Shown here one piece after another: positions 11,326-22,621 of a stretch of DNA of 64,000 bases. This DNA is from Aquilaria yunnanensis. Taxonomy: Eukaryota > Streptophyta > Magnoliopsida > Malvales > Thymelaeaceae. The translations under genes were made by a program, and so were the position numbers. Every line of letters begins with the position of its first letter. Within the stretch, counting starts at the first letter, position 1. A model generated the notes under the pieces. That model saw only the letters and a list, made by a program, of their open reading frames with translations, did not search any database and was not told the origin of the DNA. The stretch lies in assembly GCA_039654915.1 (NCBI GenBank), contig CM077593.1:42626501-42690500 (forward strand), given 5' to 3'.

Positions 11326-12192
11326 TGATAGCCAAAGGCTATCGCCTCAATCTGGCCGAATACCCTGCCACAACAACGGCCAGAAGAACTGGCGCTTCCC
11401 GGGAATAGGTGGAATCATGCACCTCGGGAGATAGCCTGAGAGCTCCGAGCCTCGGCACGCCAGTAAAACTTGAGGACTCCATTCGCCCCCCAAGGTTGTG
11501 AACAGCGCGCCTTCGGAAAAGTGGCACCAGACATTGCTGCCCGAATATGATATCCCCGAAGGCGGAACCCCCTGGAACTGGGAACCCCCGAACTGAGGGT
11601 AGGCTTCCCGAAGAGGCTCTGTCCGAACTAGAGGACGACCTCGCCCAGGGACCTCGGGAGTACGGCAGGCGCATTTAAGGGAGCATTTAAGGAAGCCTCT
11701 GACACGTCCCACCACAGACGTAAAAAGTCGCCCTGACGCGCAGACGCCATCAGAATCATATCATGGCCCGTCTCAGCACAAGGCTCGAGGCCATCTAGTT
11801 ACCAACTATCTGTCCCCTACGCCCAGACGTTCAGGAGCATCCGACCGCACACGTGTCATGATCTGAACGGGCTAGGTATTCCTATATATACAGGAAATAA
11901 ATACTTGACAGGAGGTTGGCAGGCCGGATATACAGCTCCCACACCCTGAGAAAATACCAGGCGAGACTTTTCTGCCTTTCTCTTTGAGCTAGTGACTTTC
12001 TCCTTCTTCCGGCCACCACTGACTTGGGCGTCGGAGGCTCCCCCCCCGGAAAAACACTCCGGGGGCCTCCTAACCCTGTTTACCAGCTTTTCAGGTACTC
12101 TCCTTGGGGCGATCCACCTTCCAGGCGTTCTTCCTCCTAGAAGTCTCCTCAACAGTCATCATGACTCACAACGATGAGGCCTTAGGCCATCA
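11326..12192 (+). repeat. 5' LTR of inner Tat element
   Basis: The LTR runs from TGATAGCC to GGCCATCA, 867 bp. A TATATATA box at 11883-11890 is the likely gag-pol promoter. Both ends carry short inverted motifs (TGATAGCC...GGCTATC at the 5' end and GGCCTTAGGCC at the 3' end). An ATG at 12161, inside the LTR, opens the frame that runs on into gag. Confidence 0.97.
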
Positions 12193-14152
12193 TTTGGCGC
12201 CGTCTGTGGGAACCCGCTCGCAGATTGCCGTCGTTGAGACTCGGCGTTCTAAGGACAAGTGACTCCCAAGGTCCTCGTCCGCGCCTGAGATACAACCGGC
12301 TGCTGAGCAGACACTCCCAGAGACTTCTACGCCCGAGGAGGACCGCCCTCTAGTAATCACCATGAGCTTCTTGAGGGACTTTCAGCGCTCGGTCGTTACT
12401 GAAATGACTCAGCAGATCGACCGAAGATGGCCACAGCAGTCACGGGCCCAGAAACCCTTCTCATCAGCACGCCCTCGGGAGAGAAGCCCCAAGTCTACAC
12501 ACCGCAGTTCAGGAAGTGGAGAGCCTCGCGGAGAATCATCCACAGAAGATATAGCCCTCGAGAAACGGCCTGTGGGACAAACCGGGTCCAAGCGACCGAG
12601 AGTCTCACAGCGAAGCAGTTCGTCGCTCGAGGCGAGGTCCCTGACCCCTCCGCGCCGAACTCGCTCCCCGAAAAGGCGCCGTCGATCTCCCTCCCGCGAA
12701 AATGGTCCTAGCGCCACTGCGCTTATGGAAAGGATATTGGCACGGCTGGACAGAGTGGAGAAGCAAGTGACCAGAAAACCCGTTTGGGACAGGCTGTCGG
12801 GGGCATTATGCGAAGATGGCTCCCCGTTTATTCGCACCGTCGTTGAGGCAGCTATGCCAGGCGACTTCAGAGTGCCTAGGCTGGAGATCTATGATGGCCG
12901 GACTGATCCACAGGCCCATCTGACGAAGTACAGGCGGAGCATGATAATGCACGGAGCTGATGACGCTACCATGTGCAAATGCTTTGAAGTCACCCTCACG
13001 GGCCCAGCAACAGCATGGTACAATTCTTTGCCCCCAGGGACTATCACTGAGTTTCAGGAGTTGTCCACAGCCTTTACCCAGCAGTTCATTGGGAGCAGGC
13101 CGACGGCCAAAATGCCTGTGCAGATGTTCGACATAGAGCAGAGAAACGGAGAGACGATCCGAGACTATGTCGAACGGTTCAACAGGGAAGCACTCAGCGT
13201 CCCGGACTTCCGGCCCGAAATCCGCATCCTCGCTATGACACGGGGCCTTCGGCGTGACTCACAGCTGTTCTACGAGTTCTCAAAGGACCCCCCGGAGACC
13301 CTCGGAGAATTTTACCGAAGGGCAGAGCAGCACATGACAGCCGAGGAATTAAGGATGGCGGGGCCGAAGTCTGATCATCACCGCGCCGAAGGGTCCAGCC
13401 AGCAAGCTCGGCATCTTTCTGAACACACAGGTCGACCACGGCGAATGCGAGGAAAGAAACCTCAAAGTTTCACACCCTTGAGCACGACACGGACCAACAT
13501 TCTCATGGCGCTGGAAAGGCAAGGGACGCAGATTCGGCGGCCAAAGGCCATGGCCGCCGATAATAAGAAGAATGCCAAGAAGTTCTGCCAGTTTCATCGC
13601 GACCACGGTCATGACACCGAAGACTGCTTCCAGCTGAAGAAGTACATAGAGTCGCTGATCAAACAGGGCCAGCTTCGCAAATACCTGCGGATGCCCTCCC
13701 CAAAAGGCAGAAAAGAGGAGGAAGAGAGGGCCGAAAACGAGGACTATGACTCAGACAGGCGGAGAAACAGAAGTCCAAAAAGGCGCCTTCCACCTCCAGT
13801 AGGGGTCATCCAAACCATTACCACGGGGCTCCCATCCTCGGAAAGAAAGTGGAAGGCCAGAGAAATTGCGGTTATGGAGTATCAAAGTCCATCAAAGAAA
13901 TTGGCTCGCAAAGATGGCTCCACCGTCGTCTTCCCCCACGACGACCCGCTGCTGATAATGGCGAGAATAGGGAACTGGGACATCAAAAGAGTGTTGCTCG
14001 ATGATGGCTCAAATACTGACGTCCTGTTCTCGCACTTACTGCCGAGCTTGGGCATCTCCAGCAGCGAACTTAAACCTGTCACCACGCCCACCTTCGGCGT
14101 TGGACCATCGGAACTACCCGTCCTCGGATGGATCGACCTCCCTTTAAGATAA
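12161..14152 (+). pseudogene. Gag (and protease start) of inner element, broken
   Basis: The frame shared with the outer and Tat-3 copies starts at the ATG in the LTR (12161). Here it meets a TGA at 12260-12262, where the outer copy has GGA. An in-frame ATG at 12362 could still start a 596-residue product. Recognisable parts are an Arg/Ser-rich N-terminus, the retrotransposon gag core (about 12880-13350, with LTGPATAWYNSLPPG), a zinc-knuckle-like FCQFHRDHGHDTEDC near 13590 and protease LLDDGS near 14000. A one-base deletion near 14147, relative to the outer copy, ends the frame at 14152 and puts pol out of frame. Confidence 0.88.
12195..12212 (+). other. Primer binding site, inner element
   Basis: TGGCGCCGTCTGTGGGAA begins two bases after the LTR end and is identical in the outer (23901-23918, minus strand) and Tat-3 (49470-49487) elements. 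Its TGG start fits pairing with a tRNA 3' CCA end. I do not assign the tRNA with confidence. The site is also read as part of the gag frame (about LAPSVG). Confidence 0.85.
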
Positions 14153-17100
14153 AAGGCACTTCGGTAAACGAAGCGGCTGAGTTGTACGCGTCCACAATGG
14201 CAAGATTCATCGTCATGGAGGTCCCGTCTTCGTACAACGCCATCCTTGGAAGGAAGACTCAGGGGAACCTGCACATTCGCCCCGATGTGAAGTACTTGAC
14301 TGTCACATTCGCCACCAAGGATGGAGATGCAGAGGTCTTTATCGACCAAGCCGAGGTAAGAAAGGTGTTTGTAAAAGCACGAAAGGCTCCGGCAAACAGC
14401 TCTACACAAACGGTGGAGGCAAAGGCGCAGGAGAAAGGCAAAGAAGGAGATCCCGCAGAAGCAGAAACGGAAGCAGTAGATCTTGTCCCAGGACAATCTA
14501 CCCGAATAGGGAAGAGCTTGGCCAAAGGTGATAAGGAAAATCTTGTATCCTTTCTGCTAAAAAATAAAGATCTGTTTGCCTACTCGCCGAAAGACATGCC
14601 AGGAGTGAACCCTGGCATAATACAGCACAGCCTCAAAGTAAGCCCGGAAGCAAAACCTATCAGGCAAAAGAAACGAAGCATCTCAGCCCACAAAAGCAAC
14701 TTCGTGAAAACCGAAGTCCAGCGCCTATTGGATGCTGAAGTTATCAGGGAGGTAAAATACCCCGAATGGTTAAGCAACGTGGTCATTGCCACAAAAGAAG
14801 GTAGCAGCAAACTCCGGATGTGCATTGATTTCAGAAACTTGAACGATGCTTGCCCGAAAGACTCATTTCCCCTCCCGCCAATAGATCAACTGGTAGATTC
14901 AACGGCCGAATACGGGCTCCTGAGCTTCCTAGATGCCTTCAGCGGCTACCATCAGATAAGGATGGACCCCGAAGATGAAGAGAAAACTGCCTTCATCACC
15001 GAGGGAGGAACGTACTGCTATATCAGAATGCCCTTCGGGCTGAAAAATGCAGGAGCCACCTACCAGAGACTGATGAACAAGGTCTTTAAAGACCAAATGG
15101 GGAGAAACATGGAAGTATATGTTGATGATATGATAGTAAAAAGCAAGCTGCCCGGCTACCACGTTGCAGATTTGGAGGAAACCTTCCAAAAGCTCAGAGC
15201 CTTCGGGATTCGCCTTAACCCCGAGAAGTGTATCTTCGGGGTGACGTCGGGAAAATTCCTTGGGTACATGGTATCCGAAAGAGGCATCGACGCCAATCCT
15301 GAGAAGATTAAGGCTCTGCTTGAGTTCCGAACTCCTGCCACAGTCAAAGATGTGCAGAGACTAACCGGAAGAATAACCTCTCTGAGCAGGTTTATTTCCA
15401 GGTACGGAGATAGGTGTAGACCTTTCTTCAAAGTCCTCACAAAGGCAGCAAAGATGGAAGGCGACCTCGGAAGAAACAATCATCCCTGGGATGAAGATTG
15501 CCAAAAGGCCTGGGAAGAACTCAAAGTCTACCTGGCCAGCCTGCCGACTCTGCGACAACCTCGGGAGGGAGAACCCCTCGTACTGTACCTCGCCGTCACA
15601 GAAAAGGCCGTGAGCTCGGTCCTGGTGAAAGAAGAAGGGCCGAAACAATGGCCGGTCTACTACGTCAGCAAGTCCCTGCATGGCGCCGAAGTCAGGTACC
15701 CTTTGCTTCAAAAAGCTATATACGCCTTGGTGCTTGCAGGAAGAAGACTGCGACCATATTTCCAGGCTCACCCCATCATCGTCCGAAGTAGTCTACCACT
15801 ACGGGATGTTATGAAGAGAGTTGATCATTCGGGAAGGCTCTCCAAGTGGTGCATAGAGCTTGGCGAACACGAAATCACCTATGAGCCTCGGAAGGCCATA
15901 AAAGCCCAAGCATTGGCAGATTTTATCGCCGAAATACCCACCACTGAGGAGAACCACTCAGATCCGAAAGAAGGTGAGCCAGAATGGACCTTGCATGTTG
16001 ACGGAGCCTCGGGGTCCGTACACCAGGGAGCTGGAATAGTTATCAGAGGACCTGAAGGCCTAGAGGTGATGAAGGCTATCAAGTTCAGCTTCAACGTTAC
16101 CAATAATGTGGCTGAGTATGAAGCCCTCATAGCGGGATTACGCTTGGCCAGAAAGATTGGCGTGAGAAACTTAAGGGCTCACAGCGATTCCCAGCTGGTA
16201 GTTCGGCAGACGGCAGGAGATTATGGGGCGAAGGACCCAATCTTGGCAAAATACCACGAGCTGGTAACAAAACTCATCCAAGAGTTTGACGCCGTGCGGA
16301 TCGAAAATGTACCCCGGCGGAATAACACTGAGGCAGATTGCTTAGCGAAGTCCAAAACATACACCGAGGTGCTAGACCATCCAAGCATCTCCGTGCTAAG
16401 CGTAACGTCCTCGGGAACAGGGTGGAAGGACCCCATAAAGAAATACCTCGCAGAGAATGAGCTTCCCGAAGACGCTGGCAATGCTGCAAGACTGCGAAGA
16501 CGTGCCGGAAGATTCTTCCTGATTGGTGAAGAGTTATATCGGCAAGGATATGCAAATCCGCTGCAGAGATGTGTGGGCGAAGGGGATACTGAGATGGTTG
16601 TCGAAGAAGTTCACGAAGGCATGTGCGGCTCGCACATTGGAACTGATGCCCTTGCAGCAGTGATACTCCGCCAAGGATACTTCTGGCCTACCCTGAGAAA
16701 GGACGCAAGGCAGTTCGTCCAGAAGTGCGGTAGTTGCCAGAGACATGCAAAAATCCAGAGGATACCCTCGGAAATGGTAACGTCGGCAGACTATCCTTGG
16801 CCCTTCGCAGTCTGGGGTATAGACCTCATTGGGCCACTCCCCACAGCACCGGGAGGCGTGAAATTCTGCGTGGTAGCAGTGGACTATTTCTCAAAGTGGG
16901 TAGAGGCAGAACCACTAGCAACTATCTCGGCAAAAGAAGTGCAGAAGTTCGTATGGAAAAACATCGTATGCAGATTTGGCATACCGAGGGTACTAGTAGC
17001 TGATAATGGATCCCAGTTCATAGACAAAGGATTCCAGGAATTCATCAGCGACCTCGGAATAAAGATGCACTTCGCCCCAGTAGCTCACCCCCAAAGCAAT

Positions 17101-17658
17101 GGGCAGGTGGAAGTATCAAACAGGACCATAAAAGATGGCCTGAAAAAGAGACTTGGGGAAGCCAAGGGGAAATGGCTAGGAGAACTCCAAAGTGTATTGT
17201 GGAGCTACCGAACGACGCCACGAAGAGCCACAGGGGAAACTCCCTTCTCACTCGTCTTCGGAACAGAGGCCATTATCCCAATAGAGATAGTTCAGCCTTC
17301 AATACGGGTGCAAGTATTTGATGAAGGCGGAAACGACCTCGGTCTGAGAACTAAGCTCGACCTTGTGACTGAACACAGAGAAATAGCCGGGCTGAGAAGA
17401 AAAGCTTTCCAGCAAAGAGTGGCCGCGGCTATCAACCTAAAAGCCAGGCCAAAAGAAATCAAAAAAGGAGACCTCGTTCTCCGAAAGGCCGACTTTGCAC
17501 CCCGAAGGCCATCTCACGGCGTACTTCGCGCAAATTGGGAAGGACCTTATCTGGTTCTCGCCGAAGTACGGAAAGGCGTGTATAGGCTTGGCGATGCCGA
17601 AGGCGTAGAACTGAAAAACACTTGGCATTCAGACGCCTTGAAAAAATTCTACGCCTAA
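14128..17658 (+). CDS. Pol of inner element (protease end, RT, RNase H, integrase)
   Basis: This is a 1,176-residue open frame in the frame left by the upstream 1-bp deletion. The Met at 14128 is simply the first in this frame and need not be a natural start. RT motifs are FRNLNDACPKDSFPLP and YVDD (15118-15129). RNase H shows HVDGASG near 15990. Integrase has its zinc finger (GTDALAAV to GSCQRHAK, 16640-16750) and core motifs (GIDLIGP, ADNGSQF near 17005, NGQVEVSN near 17100). All usual catalytic residues are visible. The enzymes are likely intact if they can be translated, but the usual gag-pol fusion is lost. Confidence 0.9.
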   Translation: MDRPPFKIKGTSVNEAAELYASTMARFIVMEVPSSYNAILGRKTQGNLHIRPDVKYLTVTFATKDGDAEVFIDQAEVRKVFVKARKAPANSSTQTVEAKAQEKGKEGDPAEAETEAVDLVPGQSTRIGKSLAKGDKENLVSFLLKNKDLFAYSPKDMPGVNPGIIQHSLKVSPEAKPIRQKKRSISAHKSNFVKTEVQRLLDAEVIREVKYPEWLSNVVIATKEGSSKLRMCIDFRNLNDACPKDSFPLPPIDQLVDSTAEYGLLSFLDAFSGYHQIRMDPEDEEKTAFITEGGTYCYIRMPFGLKNAGATYQRLMNKVFKDQMGRNMEVYVDDMIVKSKLPGYHVADLEETFQKLRAFGIRLNPEKCIFGVTSGKFLGYMVSERGIDANPEKIKALLEFRTPATVKDVQRLTGRITSLSRFISRYGDRCRPFFKVLTKAAKMEGDLGRNNHPWDEDCQKAWEELKVYLASLPTLRQPREGEPLVLYLAVTEKAVSSVLVKEEGPKQWPVYYVSKSLHGAEVRYPLLQKAIYALVLAGRRLRPYFQAHPIIVRSSLPLRDVMKRVDHSGRLSKWCIELGEHEITYEPRKAIKAQALADFIAEIPTTEENHSDPKEGEPEWTLHVDGASGSVHQGAGIVIRGPEGLEVMKAIKFSFNVTNNVAEYEALIAGLRLARKIGVRNLRAHSDSQLVVRQTAGDYGAKDPILAKYHELVTKLIQEFDAVRIENVPRRNNTEADCLAKSKTYTEVLDHPSISVLSVTSSGTGWKDPIKKYLAENELPEDAGNAARLRRRAGRFFLIGEELYRQGYANPLQRCVGEGDTEMVVEEVHEGMCGSHIGTDALAAVILRQGYFWPTLRKDARQFVQKCGSCQRHAKIQRIPSEMVTSADYPWPFAVWGIDLIGPLPTAPGGVKFCVVAVDYFSKWVEAEPLATISAKEVQKFVWKNIVCRFGIPRVLVADNGSQFIDKGFQEFISDLGIKMHFAPVAHPQSNGQVEVSNRTIKDGLKKRLGEAKGKWLGELQSVLWSYRTTPRRATGETPFSLVFGTEAIIPIEIVQPSIRVQVFDEGGNDLGLRTKLDLVTEHREIAGLRRKAFQQRVAAAINLKARPKEIKKGDLVLRKADFAPRRPSHGVLRANWEGPYLVLAEVRKGVYRLGDAEGVELKNTWHSDALKKFYA

Positions 17659-17795
17659 GGTTGAGCGGAAGAGATATATTGTACAAGAAATATTCTAAGT
17701 ACAGAATGGTCTTGAGAAAAATTCTTAAGTATACCAAATTGTCCAAGACAGAATTCCGCGAAGGTGCTCGCCACGAAAAAAGCAGATGTGACTTC

Positions 17796-18431
17796 CCGAA
17801 GGCCCTTGAGCCACTATTCTCGGGAAAAATGGGAAACAAGAATCTTGCAAAGGTACTCGGCATAATCAGTGCAGAGAAAATTTTCCGAACACCCTTGAGC
17901 GTACATGCTCGGAAAAAAGGGAAAGCAAGAATCTCGTAATAGTGCACGCCAAAACAAAAGCAGAGATAATTTCCAAACACCCTTGAGCGTACATGCTCGG
18001 GAAAGAGGGAAATGAGCAATCTCGTGAGAATTTTCCTAAGTCCCTTGAGAAAATATGCTCGGGACAATAGGAAGACAGAAAAATTTGGCTGAAACTTTTC
18101 CGAAGTCCCTTGAGCAAACATGTTCGGGATAAAAGGAAACAAAAAGCCTGCAAAAGACTTAGCCAAATTTTTGCAAACTTTCCAGAAAGTCTCTTGAGCG
18201 AGCACACTCGGGACAAAGGAAGGTAAAAAGTTTCTTTGGTCGCAGGTTTTCCGAAGTCCCTTGAGCAAACATGTTCGGGATAAAAGGAAACAAAAAGTAT
18301 GCAAAAGACTTAGCCAAATTTTTGCAAACTTTCCAGAAAGTCTCTTGAGCGAGCACACTCGGGATAAAGGAAGGTAAAAAGTTTCTTTGGTTACAGGTTT
18401 TCCGAAAGTTTCTTGAGCAAACGTGTTCGGG
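17796..18431. repeat. ~30-nt inverted-end motif array, inner element
   Basis: This is the reverse-complement counterpart of the array at 6380-7016, with the same number and order of copies. It lies between the pol stop (17658) and the antisense gene stop (18566). Near-identity to the outer array shows the array is copied with the element and is not collapsing quickly. Confidence 0.75.
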
Positions 18432-18565
18432 ACAGTGGAAATAAAGAAACTTGCAAGAAAGGACTTAGCCGAAAAGATTGTTCATTTAGAGCAAATGCTG
18501 CCTTACAAAAGAAGTGTCCAAAGAAGGAGCACGAAGGAGAAAAATAAGAGGAGCCCTAAAACAAA

Positions 18566-20914
18566 CTAGGGAGAGCCGGGCGGACGAAGACCAGGAAGCT
18601 TCAGATGCTCGACCTTGGACCACTGCCACCGAGGTCCCTCAGGAATATTTAGGCCCTCCAGAAAAGAGAGGTCCAAATCTGGGAACCTCTGCAGCACCTG
18701 GTGCCGAGCGAGGCAGAAGCCGTCCTGAAAGGCGACCTTGGCCATGTTATCAGAAGTACGTTTTTGAACGCCAAGGACATTGACCTCGTCCCTCAGCTCA
18801 GCAACCTCCTCTTCGAGCTCGCTTATCCCCAGCATCTCTCCGGACTCCTTCTTCAGAGCCTCGACCTCGGCTTGAAGAGCATTGTTCTCGTCCGTCAACC
18901 TCGACGCAAGACTGTCAGAAACAGCCTTGTCCTTGACAAGATCTTCGTTGGCGGCGAGCAGCCCCTTTACTTGGTCGCCGAGGTCGGCAATCTTCCGGGA
19001 GGAGTCCTTTTCAAGTTCTTCTTTTTTCTTCGAGAACTCCTCCCGAATGGCAGCAAGTTGCTGAGAACAATCCGCTGTCAGCTGCTGGTTGCTGGCGATC
19101 ACCTTCGCAAGCGAAGCCTTCGCTTCACTGAGTTCCCGCGAAGTCGCATCCTTGGAGGCAGCCTGTCTGGCCACCCGAACTCGGAGATAACCAGCGTACT
19201 CCAGCAGCTACGGCAAGGCAAAAGTCCAGGTTAGTACAAGTCTAAACACTTAGAAAATTGAGGAAAAAAGTGTAAAGACTGTACCTGAGCAGCATGCTCG
19301 GTGACTTTTGCGGCGAGGGTATTATCCCCCGGGTGAGCCGCCGCAATGGCCCGGAAGGAGGCGTCAGTGGTGATCCCCTTCCAAATCTCCTTTGTCATTT
19401 TTGGACAATCGTCGGAGAGCAAATTCATATCCTCCGTGATTGTCCAAAAGGGCTCCAAGGGGATCTTCCCCTCAGGGATTATGGCATCGCGGAGGGCTCG
19501 TTTCCTCTCATGAATGGCCCTCCAGCCAGCAGTAAGGGGCTCCTCTGAAAGTAGGAAGGAAGTTAGGAGCAGAAGAAAAATTCGCGAAAGGAAAAGGAGC
19601 TGAACTCCGCCTAAAGGCATACCTGGAAGAACCTCGGAGACAGTGTCCTCGGGATCCTCGGGCCCCTCGGCAGAAAGACCCTTACCCTTTTGCCGGTACC
19701 GCTCCTCGGCGGTGGGTACTTCTACCACTACAGTGTTTCTGGGGGCCTCGAGGTCGAGAGGAGGCACCTCGGCGGAAGTAGCGGGGACCTCGGCCGGTGG
19801 AATTTCAACAAGACCAGCGTCTTCGCCAGCTTCTTCTTCCAAAAGCTCTGGCTGAGAAGGCTGGAGAGCCTTCCTAGCTCGCTTCGCCGAGGGTCCCGCC
19901 CCTGTCGTCTTCCTTCTTCGGGAAGCCGCCTTCATTGTCTGCTCCCCCTTCTCCACTTGGCCAGAAAAGAGGGCCTTGTAATAAGCGGCAGCCCCATCGC
20001 CCATCTCTGAAAAAGAGAAAAAATATCAGCGTAAGTCCGAGGAAAAAGTATAAAGGGATGGAAGATTACTCACTTTCGGCAAAAGTTTCGAAAGAAGTCT
20101 CCCCCTTAAGGAGCTTGACCAGCCAGGAGTCTTTCCCGGCGATGGCGGGAGCGGGCATATTGAGGTCAGTCACGTGCTCCTTAACCACTTTCAGCTCCCG
20201 AAGGACTTCTTCGGTCATCAACCTCCAGTTGATAGGAAAGGGGTAAAGAGCACGAGGAGAGACCTCGGGAGCCCAGTCAGCGACTGCCCGAATGCGGGCG
20301 TCGAAATCCGCGAACACGGAAGCCAACGGTGGGGTCAGCAGCATCCTCGGATCAACGACGTCTGCGTTCAGCACTCCCTGAGCCCACCTGGTCGGGACAT
20401 CAGACCAGTTCTTATCCACCTTGAGGAAAAAGAACTTAGGCTGCCACCCCCGCCAGCTATCCTTCGTGTCGAAGGTGAAGGTGAATTTTTTGCTCCCGGA
20501 TCCCCGAGGCAGCAGGAAATAGAAGCCACCCTTCGGGACCACATAGAGCTTGTAGTACTGCATGAAAATGATGAAGTGGGGCTCTATCCCGAACACGCCA
20601 CACATGCAGAGGTAGGCGTTAAAATAGCAGTACGCGTTCGGGGGAAGCTGGTTCACAGCAATGCCATGGAATTGGCAGAACTCGCAAACCACCTTCGGGG
20701 GAGGATACCGAAGTCCGGCCTTCAGTTGGGCTCGGAAGACGGTAACCTCGTCGCCAGGGTTTGAAAAAGCAAAATGGCTAGAACGAGGCAGTCTGGTCAC
20801 AGCGTAAGACGGAAGAAAGAATTTTTTCTTCCACCTCTCTAGTTTTTCGGGGGTGGTACAGCAAGGATGGGCCAGAAGAGGTTTCCAGCTCTCGGGAACA
20901 GGCATCGCAGACAT
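18566..20914 (-). CDS. Antisense spliced gene of inner element (Transposase_28-like, coiled coil), 4 exons
   Basis: Exons on the minus strand are 20914-20074, 20006-19623, 19544-19285 and 19207-18566. The sizes are 841, 384, 260 and 642 nt, exactly as in the outer copy, giving about 708 residues. Introns of 67, 78 and 77 nt keep GT-AG borders and phases 1, 1, 0. The product differs from the outer one at about ten residues by eye, for example Pro for Arg in the SN.GDEV segment of exon 1 and Thr for Ala after EEPL in exon 3. No stop or frameshift is seen. Its TATA box (21203-21210) is undisturbed, so this is the copy most likely to be expressed. The protein's role is unknown. Confidence 0.82.
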
Positions 20915-21202
20915 GAAAAAGAGTTTGAGATGGAAAAGAAAATAGTTTCCAGAAAAAACTCAGAAGACGAGTTTGGAAAAAACAACAGTTTTCCAGAAAA
21001 ACTCAGAAAAATAGAGGAATCAGAGTACTCTGAAAATCAAAACCCACCAAAAGATTTGCCTGAGGACGCCGTCGTGAAAGTTGGTAGGAAAAAGCTCTGA
21101 TTAAAGAAGCTCCGCCACAGAAAGCAAGATAAAACGCAAGAACAGAGGGTAGAGCAGAAAAAGAGCAGAAAAACAATAAGTGGGACTTATGATGGAATGG
21201 GC

Positions 21203-21210
21203 TATTTATA
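21203..21210 (-). promoter_or_regulatory. TATA box of inner antisense gene
   Basis: TATAAATA on the minus strand lies about 290 bp before the ATG at 20914 and within a block conserved in all three Tat elements. The stretch up to the polypurine tract (21211-21740) is probably the rest of this promoter, since it contains no gag-pol domain. Confidence 0.7.
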
Positions 21211-21740
21211 GGCCAAAGGTGGGTAACCGAAAGAACATCATAAGTACCCATTGGAGGCGAACCGTCGCCGTAACTGCCCGCTGCACCCGAAAAGGCGCGC
21301 CCTCTGTAAATGACGCGCCTCTCCTCCAATGGCAAGAAGCCACGTGTCAACCGCTGCGCAGAAATTGGGGACGTGCCTCCCCAAATGTGCCTGGAAAACC
21401 GGGACACGCCTCTTGATTGGGACACGTCGTTTGACATCCCTGAGAAATGGAGACGCGCCGCTCAGTCTGACACGCTTGGCCATCAGACCTGCAGAAATAA
21501 AAAGCAGGCCACCTCGAGGACACCAAGAGACAGGCTATGGCTGAACAGCCCATGACTTTTGGGCAAGAGGTGTATCTTCGGTACAGGCTTTGCCTCGGAG
21601 ACACCAAAGAACAGGCCAAGGCCGAACAGCCCAGACCCTCGGGCAAAAGGTGCGACCTCGGAACAGGTTATGCTTCCCAACGAGACTCCCAACGGCAACC
21701 TCAGAAAGAGATGCAAACCGAAGTCTTCACTTCGGCTTTC

Positions 21741-21754
21741 CAGAGGGGGGCATG
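21741..21754 (+). other. Polypurine tract of inner element
   Basis: CAGAGGGGGGCATG directly precedes the 3' LTR start TGATAGCC. Confidence 0.88.
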
Positions 21755-22621
21755 TGATAGCCAAAGGCTATCGCCTCAATCTGGCCGAATACCCTGCCAC
21801 AACAACGGCCAGAAGAACTGGCGCTTCCCGGGAATAGGTGGAATCATGCACCTCTGGAGATAGCCTGAGAGCTCCGAGCCTCGGCACGCCAGTAAAACTT
21901 GAGGACTCCATTCGCCCCCCAAGGTTGTGAACAGCGCGCCTTCGGAAAAGTGGCACCAGACATTGCTGCCCGAATATGATATCCCCGAAGGCGGAACCCC
22001 CTGGAACTGGGAACCCCCGAACTGAGGGTAGGCTTCCCGAAGAGGCTCTGTCCGAACTAGAGGACGACCTCGCCCAGGGACCTCGGGAGTACGGCAGGCG
22101 CATTTAAGGGAGCATTTAAGGAAGCCTCTGACACGTCCCACCACAGACGTAAAAAGTCGCCCTGACGCGCAGACGCCATCAGAATCATATCATGGCCCGT
22201 CTCAGCACAAGGCTCGAGGCCATCTAGTTACCAACTATCTGTCCCCTACGCCCAGACGTTCAGGAGCATCCGACCGCACACGTGTCATGATCTGAACGGG
22301 CTAGGTATTCCTATATATACAGGAAATAAATACTTGACAGGAGGTTGGCAGGCCGGATATACAGCTCCCACACCCTGAGAAAATACCAGGCGAGACTTTT
22401 CTGCCTTTCTCTTTGAGCTAGTGACTTTCTCCTTCTTCCGGCCACCACTGACTTGGGCGTCGGAGGCTCCCCCCCCGGAAAAACACTCCGGGGGCCTCCT
22501 AACCCTGTTTACCAGCTTTTCAGGTACTCTCCTTGGGGCGATCCACCTTCCAGGCGTTCTTCCTCCTAGAAGTCTCCTCAACAGTCATCATGACTCACAA
22601 CGATGAGGCCTTAGGCCATCA
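21755..22621 (+). repeat. 3' LTR of inner Tat element
   Basis: This is an 867-bp LTR, nearly identical to the 5' LTR at 11326-12192, with a TATATATA box at 22312-22319. It is followed directly by the right target-site copy CGTGT (22622-22626) and then by the remaining outer gag. Confidence 0.97.

Larger units (their letters stand above)
11326..22621 (+). mobile_element. Inner Tat-lineage retrotransposon, plus strand, nested in outer gag
   Basis: This 11,296-bp element has 867-bp LTRs at both ends that differ at about one base by eye (G at 11426 against T at 21855), which implies very recent insertion. The flanks carry CGTGT on both sides (11321-11325, 22622-22626), and removing the element restores the outer gag sequence, as the inner's own copy of that stretch shows. 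It belongs to the same subfamily as the outer element but has the opposite orientation. It keeps both LTRs, PBS, gag, pol, motif array, antisense gene and polypurine tract. Gag-pol carries two lesions: a stop at 12260-12262 and a 1-bp deletion near 14147. Confidence 0.97.
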
